DNA of 64,000 bases from Clostridioides difficile_D (GTDB lineage: Bacteria; Bacillota; Clostridia; Peptostreptococcales; Peptostreptococcaceae), in assembly GCA_945861085.1 (NCBI GenBank), contig OX244046.1, positions 1-64,000 of the forward strand, given 5' to 3'. Made by a program: the position numbers and the translations under genes. A model generated the notes under the pieces. It was given only the letters and a program-made list of their open reading frames with translations, was not told the origin of the DNA and searched no databases. Shown in pieces: positions 25,629-38,880 of the stretch (position 1 is its first letter; each line of letters starts with the position of its first letter).

Positions 25629-27266
25629 ATGCATAAAGCATTATATAGAGCATATAGACCACAAAAGTTTGAAGACGTTATTGGTCAAGATCATATTATT
25701 AAGACTTTAAAAAATCAAATATACAATGATAATATAGGACATGCTTATCTATTTTGTGGTACAAGAGGTACTGGTAAGACATCTACTGCAAAAATTTTTT
25801 CAAGAGCAGTGAACTGTTTGAATAAAATAAATGAAGAACCTTGTAATGAGTGTGAGATATGCGAATCGATATTAAAAGATAATACAATGGATGTTGTAGA
25901 AATAGATGCAGCATCAAATAATAGTGTGGATGATATAAGAGAGCTTAGAGAAAGTGTGAAATATTCTCCAGCCAATGCTAAATATAAAGTATATATAATA
26001 GATGAGGTTCATATGTTGTCTCAAGGAGCTTTTAATGCATTATTAAAAACATTAGAAGAGCCACCCTCATATGTAATCTTTATATTAGCTACTACTGAAC
26101 CTCACAAGATACCTGCAACCATTTTATCAAGATGCCAAAGATACGATTTTAAAAGAGTTATGGTTAAAGATATGACTCTTAGAATGAAAAGGATTTGTGA
26201 AGATGAAGGAACTGATATAGATGATAAAGCACTTAATTTAATAGCGAGAAATTCTCAAGGAGCTCTTAGAGATGCACTTAGTATATTAGACCAATGTATA
26301 TCATTTGGAGAGAATAAGATAGATTATAAAGATGTTGTTGAATTGATGGGAAGCGTCAATATAGAACAGTTATTTGAATTGTCTCAATGTATTTTAGCAC
26401 AAGATACTAAAAAATCTCTTGAGATATTAAATGAATTTGTTTTATGGGGGAAAGATATAAGAAACCTTATAAATGATTTGATTGATCATTTTAGAAATTT
26501 AATGGTATGTAAGGTTTCATCAGAACTAGATGAGATAATTTCATTGCCCGAAGAAACCATAGAACAACTTAAACTTCAGTCTAAAAATATAGATATAAAT
26601 GATTTGATAAGGGTTTTAAATATATTATCAGCAACTCAGGATGATATAAAGTCCTCTTCAAATCCAAGAGTTTTAGTGGAAATAACTATAATGAAAATTG
26701 CTCAACCAATGTTTGACGAAAGTAAAGAAGCTCTTATAAAAAGAGTTGATAACTTAGAAAAAATGATTGAACTGGGTAGCTTTAAGGTTGAAAAAACTGG
26801 TAATAGTAAAGAAAAAGAGCATGAAGCCAATAGAGAAATAGATGTAAAACAAGAAAATGTAGTTTATGAAGATGTAAAAAATGAGGACGTTATACTTATA
26901 GAGTCATCTTGGAAGAATATACTTAAACAAATTAAAAAAGATAAAAAAATGCCAATATATGCACTTTTAAGTGAGGTAAAAAGCTTTAATGTATATTCCA
27001 ACATGTTGTATGTTATATTTGATGATAAATTTGATTTTGCAAAAACTAGACTTAGCTCCCAAGATACAATAAATTATTTAGAAAAAACAATAAGAGATGT
27101 TTTAAATAGAAGTTTTAATGTAAAAATAGTATTGACATCAGAAGTCAAAGATATAAATCTTGAAGTTAAAGAAAAAGAAGACATTGGTGAAGAGATATTA
27201 AAGAACATAGTAAATGAAGAGATACTAGAAATAAAAGATAGTATTGATGAAAATGAGAGTAAATAA
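25629..27266 (+). CDS. dnaX: DNA polymerase III gamma/tau subunit
   Basis: DnaX is the ATPase of the clamp loader that places the DnaN ring on DNA. The 545-residue protein shows Walker A GTRGTGKT at 44-51, a zinc module with Cys63, Cys72, Cys75 and Cys78, Walker B IIDEVHML, and sensor/arginine-finger sequence ILSRCQRYDFKR. The C-terminal part is acidic and lysine-rich, as in tau. Start is ATG 25629 after GAGAGG; the upstream in-frame TTG 25608 lacks a ribosome site. It heads dnaX-ybaB-recR, a widely conserved order. Confidence 0.97.
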   Translation: MHKALYRAYRPQKFEDVIGQDHIIKTLKNQIYNDNIGHAYLFCGTRGTGKTSTAKIFSRAVNCLNKINEEPCNECEICESILKDNTMDVVEIDAASNNSVDDIRELRESVKYSPANAKYKVYIIDEVHMLSQGAFNALLKTLEEPPSYVIFILATTEPHKIPATILSRCQRYDFKRVMVKDMTLRMKRICEDEGTDIDDKALNLIARNSQGALRDALSILDQCISFGENKIDYKDVVELMGSVNIEQLFELSQCILAQDTKKSLEILNEFVLWGKDIRNLINDLIDHFRNLMVCKVSSELDEIISLPEETIEQLKLQSKNIDINDLIRVLNILSATQDDIKSSSNPRVLVEITIMKIAQPMFDESKEALIKRVDNLEKMIELGSFKVEKTGNSKEKEHEANREIDVKQENVVYEDVKNEDVILIESSWKNILKQIKKDKKMPIYALLSEVKSFNVYSNMLYVIFDDKFDFAKTRLSSQDTINYLEKTIRDVLNRSFNVKIVLTSEVKDINLEVKEKEDIGEEILKNIVNEEILEIKDSIDENESK

Positions 27267-27322
27267 TAAAATACTATTATGATATAATAATAAAATGAAA
27301 ATAAGTTTAGGAGGAATTGTTT

Positions 27323-27673
27323 ATGGCTAAAAAAGGTTTTGGAGGCGGAATGATGCCTGGTGGTGGAAATATGAATAACTTATTAAAGCAGGCTCAAAAA
27401 ATGCAAGAGAATATGCAAAAAGCTCAACAAGAATTAGAAAATAAAGAAGTAGAAGCTTCAGTTGGAGGAGGCGCAGTTACTGTAAAGGTGAATGGTAAAA
27501 AAGAAGTTTTAGATATAACTATCAAACCAGAAGTAGTTGATCCAGATGATATAGAAATGTTACAAGATTTAGTTTTAAGTGCAGTAAATCAAGCATTGAG
27601 AAATATTGATGATATACAAGCAAGTCAAATGAGTAAGGTAACTGGAGGTATGAATATACCTGGGTTATTCTAG
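27323..27673 (+). CDS. YbaB/EbfC family nucleoid-associated protein
   Basis: A 116-residue DNA-binding protein of the YbaB family, found between dnaX and recR in most bacteria. The glycine/methionine-rich N-terminus (MAKKGFGGGMMPGGG) is followed by a long helix (NLLKQAQKMQENMQKAQQEL) and the dimer beta-sheet with VNGKKEVLDITIKPEVVDP. ATG 27323 is chosen because TAGGAGG lies just upstream; TTG 27317 would crowd it. Precise role in the cell is not settled for the family. Confidence 0.95.
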   Translation: MAKKGFGGGMMPGGGNMNNLLKQAQKMQENMQKAQQELENKEVEASVGGGAVTVKVNGKKEVLDITIKPEVVDPDDIEMLQDLVLSAVNQALRNIDDIQASQMSKVTGGMNIPGLF

Positions 27674-27685
27674 TAGGTGGTATTT

Positions 27686-28285
27686 ATGCAAGTTTATACA
27701 GGTCCAATAACGAGACTTATAGAAGAATTTTCAAAGCTTCCTGGAGTAGGAAGAAAGACTGCTCAAAGATTGGCTTTTCATGTTATTAATATGAATACTA
27801 ATGATGTGGAAGCTTTATCTAAAGCGATTATAGACGCGAAAAGAGAAATAAGATATTGTTCAATTTGTTGTAATATAACAGATACAGATCCATGTAGTAT
27901 GTGTTCAAATAAAAATAGAGATTCGAGTATTATATGTGTGGTAGAAGACCCAAGGGATGTAGCAGCCATGGAGAGAGCGAGAGAGTTTAAAGGTCAGTAT
28001 CATGTATTAAATGGAGTGATTTCTCCAATGGATGGTATTGGACCAGATATGCTAAAAATAAAGGAACTTATACAAAGGCTTGGCAATCAGGAAGTCAAAG
28101 AAATAATAATGGCAACAAATCCTACTATTGAAGGAGAAGCTACAGCTATGTATATTGCTAGGTTAGTAAAACCAATGGGAATTAAAGTTACTAGGATAGC
28201 TCATGGTCTTCCTGTTGGAGGAGATTTAGAGTATGCAGATGAGGTCACAATATCAAAAGCACTAGAAGGTAGAAGAGAAATATAA
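27686..28285 (+). CDS. recR: Recombination mediator RecR
   Basis: RecR forms a ring with RecO and helps RecF load RecA at gaps. The 199-residue protein contains the helix-hairpin-helix KLPGVGRKTAQRLAFH, a zinc finger with Cys58, Cys61, Cys70 and Cys73, and a TOPRIM domain (VVEDPRDVAAME ... GEATAMYIARL). The start is ATG 27686 after TAGGTGG. Terminated by a strong hairpin. Confidence 0.97.
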   Translation: MQVYTGPITRLIEEFSKLPGVGRKTAQRLAFHVINMNTNDVEALSKAIIDAKREIRYCSICCNITDTDPCSMCSNKNRDSSIICVVEDPRDVAAMERAREFKGQYHVLNGVISPMDGIGPDMLKIKELIQRLGNQEVKEIIMATNPTIEGEATAMYIARLVKPMGIKVTRIAHGLPVGGDLEYADEVTISKALEGRREI

Positions 28286-28312
28286 AAATCGAGGTATTAA
28301 CCTCGATTTTTG
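28284..28312 (+). terminator. Terminator of dnaX-ybaB-recR
   Basis: AAAAATCGAGG (28284-28294), loop TATTAA, CCTCGATTTTT (28301-28311). Perfect 11-bp stem overlapping the recR stop. Confidence 0.9.
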
Positions 28313-28356
28313 TAATTTTTTGTGGTTAAATTCAAATTAATTTTGATTTAGATTTA

Positions 28357-28385
28357 TTGAATAAATTTCTTCTGTATTGTATAAT
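28357..28385 (+). promoter_or_regulatory. Promoter of the small charged protein gene
   Basis: TTGAAT (28357-28362), 17-bp spacer, TATAAT (28380-28385). Confidence 0.75.
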
Positions 28386-28426
28386 TTGTTGTATAAATCA
28401 TTTAAAAATTTTGATAGGGGTGCAAC

Positions 28427-28648
28427 ATGAAACCAATTATGAACTTAGAAGAACATAATGCAATGAAAGAAAAAAGAGTTAAAAAAATGAAATCAAAAGA
28501 CAAGCCTAAATATGATGATTTTGATGATATAAGTTTTTCTAATAAGAAAAAAACTAAAAAAACTGCACGAAATAAAAATGCTGAATTTAGAAATAATTAT
28601 AAAAACTATCAGTATGATTATGAAGAAGACTTTTATGAACCAATTTAA
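28427..28648 (+). CDS. Small highly charged protein, function unknown
   Basis: A 73-residue protein I do not recognise. The N-terminal two thirds is strongly basic (lysine runs KEKRVKKMKSKDK and NKKKTKKTARNKN); the C-terminus is tyrosine-rich and acidic (YKNYQYDYEEDFYEPI). No membrane segment or signal. It looks disordered, with a possible nucleic-acid-binding basic part. It has its own promoter and terminator, supporting a real gene, and starts at ATG 28427 after a weak AGGGGTG site. Confidence 0.7.
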   Translation: MKPIMNLEEHNAMKEKRVKKMKSKDKPKYDDFDDISFSNKKKTKKTARNKNAEFRNNYKNYQYDYEEDFYEPI

Positions 28649-28669
28649 TATTAAATAATTAGAAAATAA

Positions 28670-28706
28670 AAAATCCCTAATAGATAATATATACTATAGG
28701 GATTTT
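28670..28706. terminator. Bidirectional terminator between convergent genes
   Basis: AAAATCCCTAATAG (28670-28683) pairs with CTATAGGGATTTT (28694-28706), one bulge, with A-run left and T-run right. It can serve both the plus-strand gene ending at 28648 and the minus-strand gene ending at 28717. Confidence 0.8.
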
Positions 28707-28716
28707 ATTTATTTTA

Positions 28717-29922
28717 TCAATCAGAAATTATATTTAAAATTAAATTAGCTATATTTTGGGCTGAATTTGATTTTCTTATTGATTTAATATTTCTTTTTAA
28801 CATCTCTAACCTACTAGGGTCATCTATTAGAACCTTTAATAATATTGATAAATTATATTTTTTTGTAGTTCTAAGTGCTGCACCACAATTAGATAAGAAA
28901 TCAAGATTCTCCTCTTCCTGACCTGGTATATAATATGGAACTATCATAGGTACATCTTTTAAGAGTGCCTCCGTTGTAGTAAGTCCACCAGGTTTGCTTA
29001 CTAATACATCTATAGAAGCTAAAATATCATTCATTTTATCAGTATATCCAAGGACACATACTTTTTTATCATGATAACGAGATATAAGCTTTTTTTCGAT
29101 TTTTTCTTTTAAACTTTCATTTCTACCTGTTATTACAAGTATTTGAAAATCTCTGTCAGTATCCAATAATTCATCAAGTGTCTCTTTTATATTACCAGCT
29201 CCAAAGCTACCACCCATAAGTAAAACAGTTAATTTATCTGGAGATAAGTTTAACTCAGAAAGAACAATATCTTTATCTCTATGAGAGAGAAAAGATTTTT
29301 CAACAGGAATTCCAAATGTTCTAATTTTACTAGGTTCAACTCCATCAAATACCAATAACTCTTTTACGTATTCATGACCAACTATATAGTAATCAATTTC
29401 ATTTTGTATCCATGTAGAATGAGTAGTATAATCAGTTAATACAGAAATAAGTGGAGGAACATTAATAGTATTTGTATAATGTTTATAAAAATACTCTGTG
29501 TAAGCATTTGATTCATTATTATGTAAGTTAAAATTTTTTTTCAATGTACTAAGCGCAATCATTGGAAAAGGATGCGTTCCTATAATCAAATCTGGTTTTT
29601 TGCTTCTAATAAGCTTTTTAAATTTTTTTGCCATGAATGTTATTAGTAGATTGTCTTTAAATTCATTTTTTGATAAAAGATTTGTTTCAGATAATCTATA
29701 TACACTTCCATATGCTTTGGGAGTATATATAGCAGATTTTTCATATCCTCTTGAAATTATTTTATCCATTGTATTATTAACTAATTTCAAACTATCTATT
29801 ATTTCACATTCAATTGGCTCTCCATCAAGTGTTTTGGAAGTAAGTTCTTCTTTAATAGCTAGAGCAGCCCTATTATGCCCACCACCGGTGGAAGCAGACA
29901 TTATTAATACTTTTTTGCTCAT
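28717..29922 (-). CDS. UgtP/MGDG-synthase-like glycolipid glycosyltransferase
   Basis: A 401-residue GT-B glycosyltransferase of the diacylglycerol glucosyltransferase/MGDG synthase family, which adds sugar from UDP-hexose to diacylglycerol at the membrane face. The N-terminal loop is MSASTGGGHNRAALAIKEEL, and the C-terminal nucleotide-sugar site is VSKPGGLTTTEALLKDVPMI; GGSFGAGN in the centre is also typical. The glycolipid product can anchor lipoteichoic acid. ATG at 29922 follows a strong AGGAGG on the minus strand. It is monocistronic. The donor and acceptor are inferred from the family only. Confidence 0.88.
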   Translation of the reverse strand: MSKKVLIMSASTGGGHNRAALAIKEELTSKTLDGEPIECEIIDSLKLVNNTMDKIISRGYEKSAIYTPKAYGSVYRLSETNLLSKNEFKDNLLITFMAKKFKKLIRSKKPDLIIGTHPFPMIALSTLKKNFNLHNNESNAYTEYFYKHYTNTINVPPLISVLTDYTTHSTWIQNEIDYYIVGHEYVKELLVFDGVEPSKIRTFGIPVEKSFLSHRDKDIVLSELNLSPDKLTVLLMGGSFGAGNIKETLDELLDTDRDFQILVITGRNESLKEKIEKKLISRYHDKKVCVLGYTDKMNDILASIDVLVSKPGGLTTTEALLKDVPMIVPYYIPGQEEENLDFLSNCGAALRTTKKYNLSILLKVLIDDPSRLEMLKRNIKSIRKSNSAQNIANLILNIISD

Positions 29923-30267
29923 AATAAAATCCTCCTAAAATGTAGCATAGTATTTATATGGTATTATGTTTTGATATATAAAAACTGTCTTTGTAAATAA
30001 GGTTATTGATAAATTATTTTTTAATATTAATCTAATACAAGATTACAAAAATTACAAGTGAAAGAAATGTAAATTAATTTTAGCAAATATGTGATATTAC
30101 AAATATTAGTGTAAATAAAAAATTTAAATATAGAATAAAAAGGAAAATAGAGCATAGAATATATATTAGTTTTATGAAATAAACAGATTTGCTTAGTATT
30201 AGATTTTAAAAATTAAATATAAAGAATATATGATAAATAAAAAAATTAAAAAAAGTAAAAAATTATA
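29923..30267. other. AT-rich gap between divergent glycosyltransferase and rRNA operon 3
   Basis: No coding sequence. On the minus strand, AAGACA and CATAAT (plus coordinates 29986-29991 and 29963-29968, 17-bp spacer) are a possible promoter for the glycosyltransferase. A-rich tracts at 30230-30260 just upstream of the rRNA -35 resemble an UP element. Confidence 0.45.
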
Positions 30268-30296
30268 TTGACTTAGATAGATAAAGATGATATAGT
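30268..30296 (+). promoter_or_regulatory. Promoter of rRNA operon 3
   Basis: TTGACT (30268-30273), 17-bp spacer, TATAGT (30291-30296), followed by a leader almost identical to operon 1, including ACTTGTCCTTG. Confidence 0.85.
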
Positions 30297-30432
30297 ATTA
30301 CTTGTCCTTGAAAAAAGGAACAAGAAATAAACACGAACATTGAAAATTAAACAGTAGGTTAATTTATATTAAGAAACAAACCATAAAGCCAGATATTTTG
30401 ATAACAATAGTATCTGAGCCTGATAAACTTTT

Positions 30433-35049
<4,617 letters not shown>

Positions 35050-35180
35050 AATATTTATTTGATGTTCATTCATTAAGATATATGTGCAGTTTTTAGAGTG
35101 TTAATTCTACATAAATTACTAACTTCAATTAGTAACAGTATATATCATAAAAACAATTATTATTTAGTACTTTAAAACTA

Positions 35181-35209
35181 TTGACATTTAAAAATAAAGA
35201 TGTTAATAT
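35181..35209 (+). promoter_or_regulatory. Internal promoter for 5S and the tRNA cluster
   Basis: TTGACA (35181-35186), 17-bp spacer, TAATAT (35204-35209), then ACTTGTC, exactly as in the operon 1 internal promoter. It would drive 5S plus 43 tRNAs. Confidence 0.75.
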
Positions 35210-35236
35210 AATACTTGTCTTATAAATAGGCAATAT

Positions 35237-35350
<114 letters not shown>

Positions 35351-35359
35351 GTTAAATGT

Positions 35360-35434
35360 TCCAAGGTAGCTCAACGGTGGAGCAACCGGCTGTTAACCGG
35401 TAGGCTGTGGGTTCGAGCCCCACCCTTGGAGCCA
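35360..35434 (+). tRNA. tRNA-Asn(GUU), block 1
   Basis: Anticodon loop CTGTTAA; acceptor TCCAAGG/CCTTGGA; CCA encoded. First gene of the 43-tRNA cluster. Confidence 0.97.
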
Positions 35435-35439
35435 AAAAA

Positions 35440-35525
35440 GCCGAAGTGGCGGAACTGGCAGACGCACAGGACTTAAAATCCTGCGGGACTTACCTCTCGT
35501 ACCGGTTCGATTCCGGTCTTCGGCA
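35440..35525 (+). tRNA. tRNA-Leu(UAA), block 1, no encoded CCA
   Basis: Same body as the copy at 15744, but the 3' end reads GGCA-CTT, so CCA must be added after transcription. Confidence 0.96.
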
Positions 35526-35540
35526 CTTATAAAACAATAT

Positions 35541-35616
<76 letters not shown>

Positions 35617-35623
35617 TTAAAAT

Positions 35624-35698
35624 GGCTCGTTGGTCAAGAGGTTAAGACACCGCCCTTTCACGGCGGTAACAGGGGTTCAATTCCCCTACGAGTCACCA
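35624..35698 (+). tRNA. tRNA-Glu(UUC), block 1
   Basis: Anticodon loop CTTTCAC; acceptor GGCTCGT/ACGAGTC; CCA encoded. Confidence 0.97.
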
Positions 35699-35707
35699 AT
35701 TAAATAT

Positions 35708-35781
35708 GCGGGTGTAGCTCAATGGTAGAGTTCTGGCCTTCCAAGCCAGCTGTGAGGGTTCGATCCCCTTCACCCGCTCCA
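35708..35781 (+). tRNA. tRNA-Gly(UCC), block 1
   Basis: Anticodon loop CTTCCAA; discriminator T; CCA encoded. Confidence 0.97.
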
Positions 35782-35786
35782 AAAAT

Positions 35787-35862
35787 GGGACCATAGCTCA
35801 GCTGGGAGAGCACCTGCCTTACAAGCAGGGGGTCACAGGTTCGAGCCCTGTTGGTCCCACCA
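35787..35862 (+). tRNA. tRNA-Val(UAC), block 1
   Basis: Anticodon loop CTTACAA; acceptor GGGACCA/TGGTCCC; CCA encoded. Confidence 0.97.
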
Positions 35863-35867
35863 TTTGC

Positions 35868-35944
35868 GGCCTGGTAGTTCAGTTGGTTAGAATGCCAGCC
35901 TGTCACGCTGGAGGTCGAGGGTTCGAACCCCTTCCAGGTCGCCA
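35868..35944 (+). tRNA. tRNA-Asp(GUC), block 1
   Basis: Anticodon loop CTGTCAC; discriminator G; CCA encoded. Confidence 0.97.
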
Positions 35945-35953
35945 AAATAAAAT

Positions 35954-36028
35954 GCTGGTGTGGCTCAACGGTAGAGCAGCTGACTTGTAATCAGCAGGTT
36001 GTAGGTTCGATTCCTATCACCAGCTCCA
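35954..36028 (+). tRNA. tRNA-Thr(UGU), block 1
   Basis: Anticodon loop CTTGTAA; acceptor GCTGGTG/CACCAGC; CCA encoded. Confidence 0.97.
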
Positions 36029-36042
36029 TGTAAAATTAATAC

Positions 36043-36127
36043 GGAGGATTTCCCGAGCGGCCAAAGGGGGCAGACTGTAAATCTGTTGTCATCGACTTCG
36101 GTGGTTCGAATCCACCATCCTCCACCA
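36043..36127 (+). tRNA. tRNA-Tyr(GUA), block 1
   Basis: Anticodon loop CTGTAAA; long variable arm; CCA encoded. Confidence 0.97.
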
Positions 36128-36135
36128 AAAAATGC

Positions 36136-36219
36136 GCGGATGTGGCGGAATTGGCAGACGCACTAGACTTAGGATCTAGCGCCATTGGCGTGGGGGTTCG
36201 ACTCCCTTCATCCGCACCA
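36136..36219 (+). tRNA. tRNA-Leu(UAG), block 1
   Basis: Anticodon loop CTTAGGA; long variable arm; CCA encoded. Confidence 0.97.
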
Positions 36220-36250
36220 TTTTTATTTAATTTATACATATATAAATTGT

Positions 36251-36327
<77 letters not shown>

Positions 36328-36334
36328 CATATAT

Positions 36335-36410
36335 TGGGGATTAGCCAAGTCGGTAAGGCACATGACTTTGACTCATGTATGCGTAGGTTCGAGTCCTGCA
36401 TCCCCAGCCA
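36335..36410 (+). tRNA. tRNA-Gln(UUG), block 1
   Basis: Anticodon loop CTTTGAC; T1-A72 pair; CCA encoded. Confidence 0.97.
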
Positions 36411-36426
36411 AAAAGTATTAGAATGA

Positions 36427-36515
36427 GGAGAGGTGTCCGAGTGGTTTAAGGAGCTGGTCTTGAAAACCAGTGACTTCGAAAGGGGCCGTGGGTTCGAATC
36501 CCACCCTCTCCGCCA
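36427..36515 (+). tRNA. tRNA-Ser(UGA), block 1
   Basis: Anticodon loop CTTGAAA; long variable arm; CCA encoded. Confidence 0.97.
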
Positions 36516-36518
36516 AAT

Positions 36519-36594
36519 GCCCAGATAGCTCAGTCGGTAGAGCAGGGGACTGAAAATCCCCGTGTCGGTGGTTCGATTCCGCCTCTGGGCACCA
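36519..36594 (+). tRNA. tRNA-Phe(GAA), block 1
   Basis: Anticodon loop CTGAAAA; acceptor GCCCAGA; CCA encoded. Only three bases after tRNA-Ser. Confidence 0.97.
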
Positions 36595-36601
36595 GAAATA
36601 T

Positions 36602-36675
36602 GGCGGTATAGCTTAGTTGGCTAGAGCGTTCGGTTCATACCCGAAAGGTCATAGGTTCGACTCCTATTACCGCTA
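36602..36675 (+). tRNA. Elongator tRNA-Met(CAU), block 1, no encoded CCA
   Basis: Anticodon loop TTCATAC; acceptor GGCGGTA closely resembles Bacillus elongator Met. The 3' end reads CTA instead of CCA. Confidence 0.93.
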
Positions 36676-36689
36676 CTAAAATTTAATGT

Positions 36690-36766
36690 GGGCCATTAGC
36701 TCAGTTGGTTAGAGCGCCCGGCTCATAACCGGTAGGTCTGGGGTTCGAGTCCCTGATGGCCCACCA
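36690..36766 (+). tRNA. tRNA with CAU anticodon, probably Ile2, block 1
   Basis: Identical to the gene at 15842, with C4-G69/C5-G68 pairs expected for TilS; CCA encoded. Confidence 0.85.
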
Positions 36767-36789
36767 CATTAAATTAATTAATATAAATT

Positions 36790-36866
36790 CGAGGTGTAGC
36801 GCAGTTTGGTAGCGCACATGGTTTGGGACCATGGGGCCGGGGGTTCGAGTCCCTTCACCTCGACCA
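36790..36866 (+). tRNA. tRNA-Pro(UGG)
   Basis: Anticodon loop TTTGGGA; acceptor CGAGGTG/CACCTCG; CCA encoded. The only Pro tRNA in the window; block 2 lacks it. Confidence 0.97.
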
Positions 36867-36872
36867 ATATAA

Positions 36873-36950
36873 GGTGGGTATAGCTCAGTTGGTTAGAGCG
36901 CCAGATTGTGGCTCTGGAGGTCGTGAGTTCGACTCTCATTATCCACCCCA
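36873..36950 (+). tRNA. tRNA-His(GUG), block 1
   Basis: Anticodon loop TTGTGGC; encoded G-1 pairs with C73, the His identity element; CCA encoded. Confidence 0.97.
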
Positions 36951-36958
36951 ACTCATAT

Positions 36959-37034
36959 GGTCTATTAGCTCAGTCGGTAGAGCACCTGACTTTTAATCAG
37001 GGTGTCCCGCGTTCGAGTCGCGGATAGATCACCA
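36959..37034 (+). tRNA. tRNA-Lys(UUU), block 1
   Basis: Anticodon loop CTTTTAA; CCA encoded. Confidence 0.97.
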
Positions 37035-37041
37035 AAAAGGC

Positions 37042-37115
37042 GGCGACATAGCCAAGTGGTAAGGCAGTGGACTGCAACTCCTTGATCCCCAGTTCGAATC
37101 TGGGTGTCGCCTCCA
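37042..37115 (+). tRNA. tRNA-Cys(GCA), block 1
   Basis: Anticodon GCA in CTGCAAC; discriminator T; CCA encoded. Last gene of block 1. Confidence 0.96.
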
Positions 37116-37121
37116 AAATAT

Positions 37122-37196
37122 TCCAAGGTAGCTCAATGGTGGAGCAACCGGCTGTTAACCGGTAGGCTGTGGGTTCGAGCCCCACCCTTGGAGCCA
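37122..37196 (+). tRNA. tRNA-Asn(GUU), block 2
   Basis: As 35360 but with CTCAATGG instead of CTCAACGG in the D loop. Opens block 2. Confidence 0.97.
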
Positions 37197-37202
37197 AAAA
37201 AA

Positions 37203-37288
37203 GCCGAAGTGGCGGAACTGGCAGACGCACAGGACTTAAAATCCTGCGGGACTTACCTCTCGTACCGGTTCGATTCCGGTCTTCGGCA
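37203..37288 (+). tRNA. tRNA-Leu(UAA), block 2, no encoded CCA
   Basis: Same as 35440, again ending GGCA-CTT. Confidence 0.96.
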
Positions 37289-37303
37289 CTTATAAAACAA
37301 TAT

Positions 37304-37379
<76 letters not shown>

Positions 37380-37386
37380 TTAAAAT

Positions 37387-37461
37387 GGCTCGTTGGTCAA
37401 GAGGTTAAGACACCGCCCTTTCACGGCGGTAACAGGGGTTCAATTCCCCTACGAGTCACCA
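37387..37461 (+). tRNA. tRNA-Glu(UUC), block 2
   Basis: Identical to 35624. Confidence 0.97.
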
Positions 37462-37470
37462 ATTAAATAT

Positions 37471-37544
37471 GCGGGTGTAGCTCAATGGTAGAGTTCTGGC
37501 CTTCCAAGCCAGCTGTGAGGGTTCGATCCCCTTCACCCGCTCCA
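37471..37544 (+). tRNA. tRNA-Gly(UCC), block 2
   Basis: Identical to 35708. Confidence 0.97.
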
Positions 37545-37549
37545 AAAAT

Positions 37550-37625
37550 GGGACCATAGCTCAGCTGGGAGAGCACCTGCCTTACAAGCAGGGGGTCACA
37601 GGTTCGAGCCCTGTTGGTCCCACCA
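37550..37625 (+). tRNA. tRNA-Val(UAC), block 2
   Basis: Identical to 35787. Confidence 0.97.
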
Positions 37626-37630
37626 TTTGC

Positions 37631-37707
37631 GGCCTGGTAGTTCAGTTGGTTAGAATGCCAGCCTGTCACGCTGGAGGTCGAGGGTTCGAACCCCTTCCAG
37701 GTCGCCA
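37631..37707 (+). tRNA. tRNA-Asp(GUC), block 2
   Basis: Identical to 35868. Confidence 0.97.
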
Positions 37708-37716
37708 AAATAAAAT

Positions 37717-37791
37717 GCTGGTGTGGCTCAACGGTAGAGCAGCTGACTTGTAATCAGCAGGTTGTAGGTTCGATTCCTATCACCAGCTCCA
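37717..37791 (+). tRNA. tRNA-Thr(UGU), block 2
   Basis: Identical to 35954. Confidence 0.97.
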
Positions 37792-37805
37792 TGTAAAATT
37801 AATAC

Positions 37806-37890
37806 GGAGGATTTCCCGAGCGGCCAAAGGGGGCAGACTGTAAATCTGTTGTCATCGACTTCGGTGGTTCGAATCCACCATCCTCCACCA
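37806..37890 (+). tRNA. tRNA-Tyr(GUA), block 2
   Basis: Identical to 36043. Confidence 0.97.
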
Positions 37891-37898
37891 AAAAATGC

Positions 37899-37982
37899 GC
37901 GGATGTGGCGGAATTGGCAGACGCACTAGACTTAGGATCTAGCGCCATTGGCGTGGGGGTTCGACTCCCTTCATCCGCACCA
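37899..37982 (+). tRNA. tRNA-Leu(UAG), block 2
   Basis: Identical to 36136; the exact block repeat ends just after it. Confidence 0.97.
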
Positions 37983-38006
37983 TTTTTTATTTAATTTAAT
38001 AAACGA

Positions 38007-38081
38007 GCGGGAATAGTTCAGTGGTAGAGCGCAACCTTGCCAAGGTTGAAGTCGCGAGTTCGAATCTCGTTTCCCGCTCCA
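38007..38081 (+). tRNA. tRNA-Gly(GCC)
   Basis: Anticodon loop TTGCCAA; CCA encoded. Present only in block 2. Confidence 0.97.
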
Positions 38082-38105
38082 AATTTTATGTTTGTGTTGT
38101 AATGT

Positions 38106-38182
<77 letters not shown>

Positions 38183-38189
38183 CATATAT

Positions 38190-38265
38190 TGGGGATTAGC
38201 CAAGTCGGTAAGGCACATGACTTTGACTCATGTATGCGTAGGTTCGAGTCCTGCATCCCCAGCCA
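38190..38265 (+). tRNA. tRNA-Gln(UUG), block 2
   Basis: Same as 36335. Confidence 0.97.
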
Positions 38266-38276
38266 AATAAAAGTAT

Positions 38277-38352
38277 GGTCTATTAGCTCAGTCGGTAGAG
38301 CACCTGACTTTTAATCAGGGTGTCCCGCGTTCGAGTCGCGGATAGATCACCA
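38277..38352 (+). tRNA. tRNA-Lys(UUU), extra copy in block 2
   Basis: Same as 36959 but inserted between Gln and Ser, where block 1 has no Lys. Confidence 0.97.
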
Positions 38353-38354
38353 AT

Positions 38355-38443
38355 GGAGAGGTGTCCGAGTGGTTTAAGGAGCTGGTCTTGAAAACCAGTG
38401 ACTTCGAAAGGGGCCGTGGGTTCGAATCCCACCCTCTCCGCCA
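38355..38443 (+). tRNA. tRNA-Ser(UGA), block 2
   Basis: Same as 36427; two bases after tRNA-Lys. Confidence 0.97.
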
Positions 38444-38446
38444 AAT

Positions 38447-38522
38447 GCCCAGATAGCTCAGTCGGTAGAGCAGGGGACTGAAAATCCCCGTGTCGGTGGT
38501 TCGATTCCGCCTCTGGGCACCA
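38447..38522 (+). tRNA. tRNA-Phe(GAA), block 2
   Basis: Same as 36519. Confidence 0.97.
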
Positions 38523-38528
38523 GAATAT

Positions 38529-38602
38529 GGCGGTATAGCTTAGTTGGCTAGAGCGTTCGGTTCATACCCGAAAGGTCATAGGTTCGACTCCTATTACCGC
38601 TA
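38529..38602 (+). tRNA. Elongator tRNA-Met(CAU), block 2, no encoded CCA
   Basis: Same as 36602, again with CTA at the 3' end. Confidence 0.93.
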
Positions 38603-38616
38603 CTAAAGTTTAATGT

Positions 38617-38693
38617 GGGCCATTAGCTCAGTTGGTTAGAGCGCCCGGCTCATAACCGGTAGGTCTGGGGTTCGAGTCCCTGATGGCCCACCA
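38617..38693 (+). tRNA. tRNA with CAU anticodon, probably Ile2, block 2
   Basis: Third identical copy of the gene at 15842. Confidence 0.85.
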
Positions 38694-38711
38694 CATTAAA
38701 TTTTAATATAT

Positions 38712-38789
38712 GGTGGGTATAGCTCAGTTGGTTAGAGCGCCAGATTGTGGCTCTGGAGGTCGTGAGTTCGACTCTCATTATCCACCCCA
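38712..38789 (+). tRNA. tRNA-His(GUG), block 2
   Basis: Same as 36873, with encoded G-1. Confidence 0.97.
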
Positions 38790-38797
38790 ACTTATAT

Positions 38798-38873
38798 GGT
38801 CTATTAGCTCAGTCGGTAGAGCACCTGACTTTTAATCAGGGTGTCCCGCGTTCGAGTCGCGGATAGATCACCA
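38798..38873 (+). tRNA. tRNA-Lys(UUU), block 2 second copy
   Basis: Same as 36959, in the His-Lys-Cys order shared with block 1. Confidence 0.97.
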
Positions 38874-38880
38874 AAAAGGC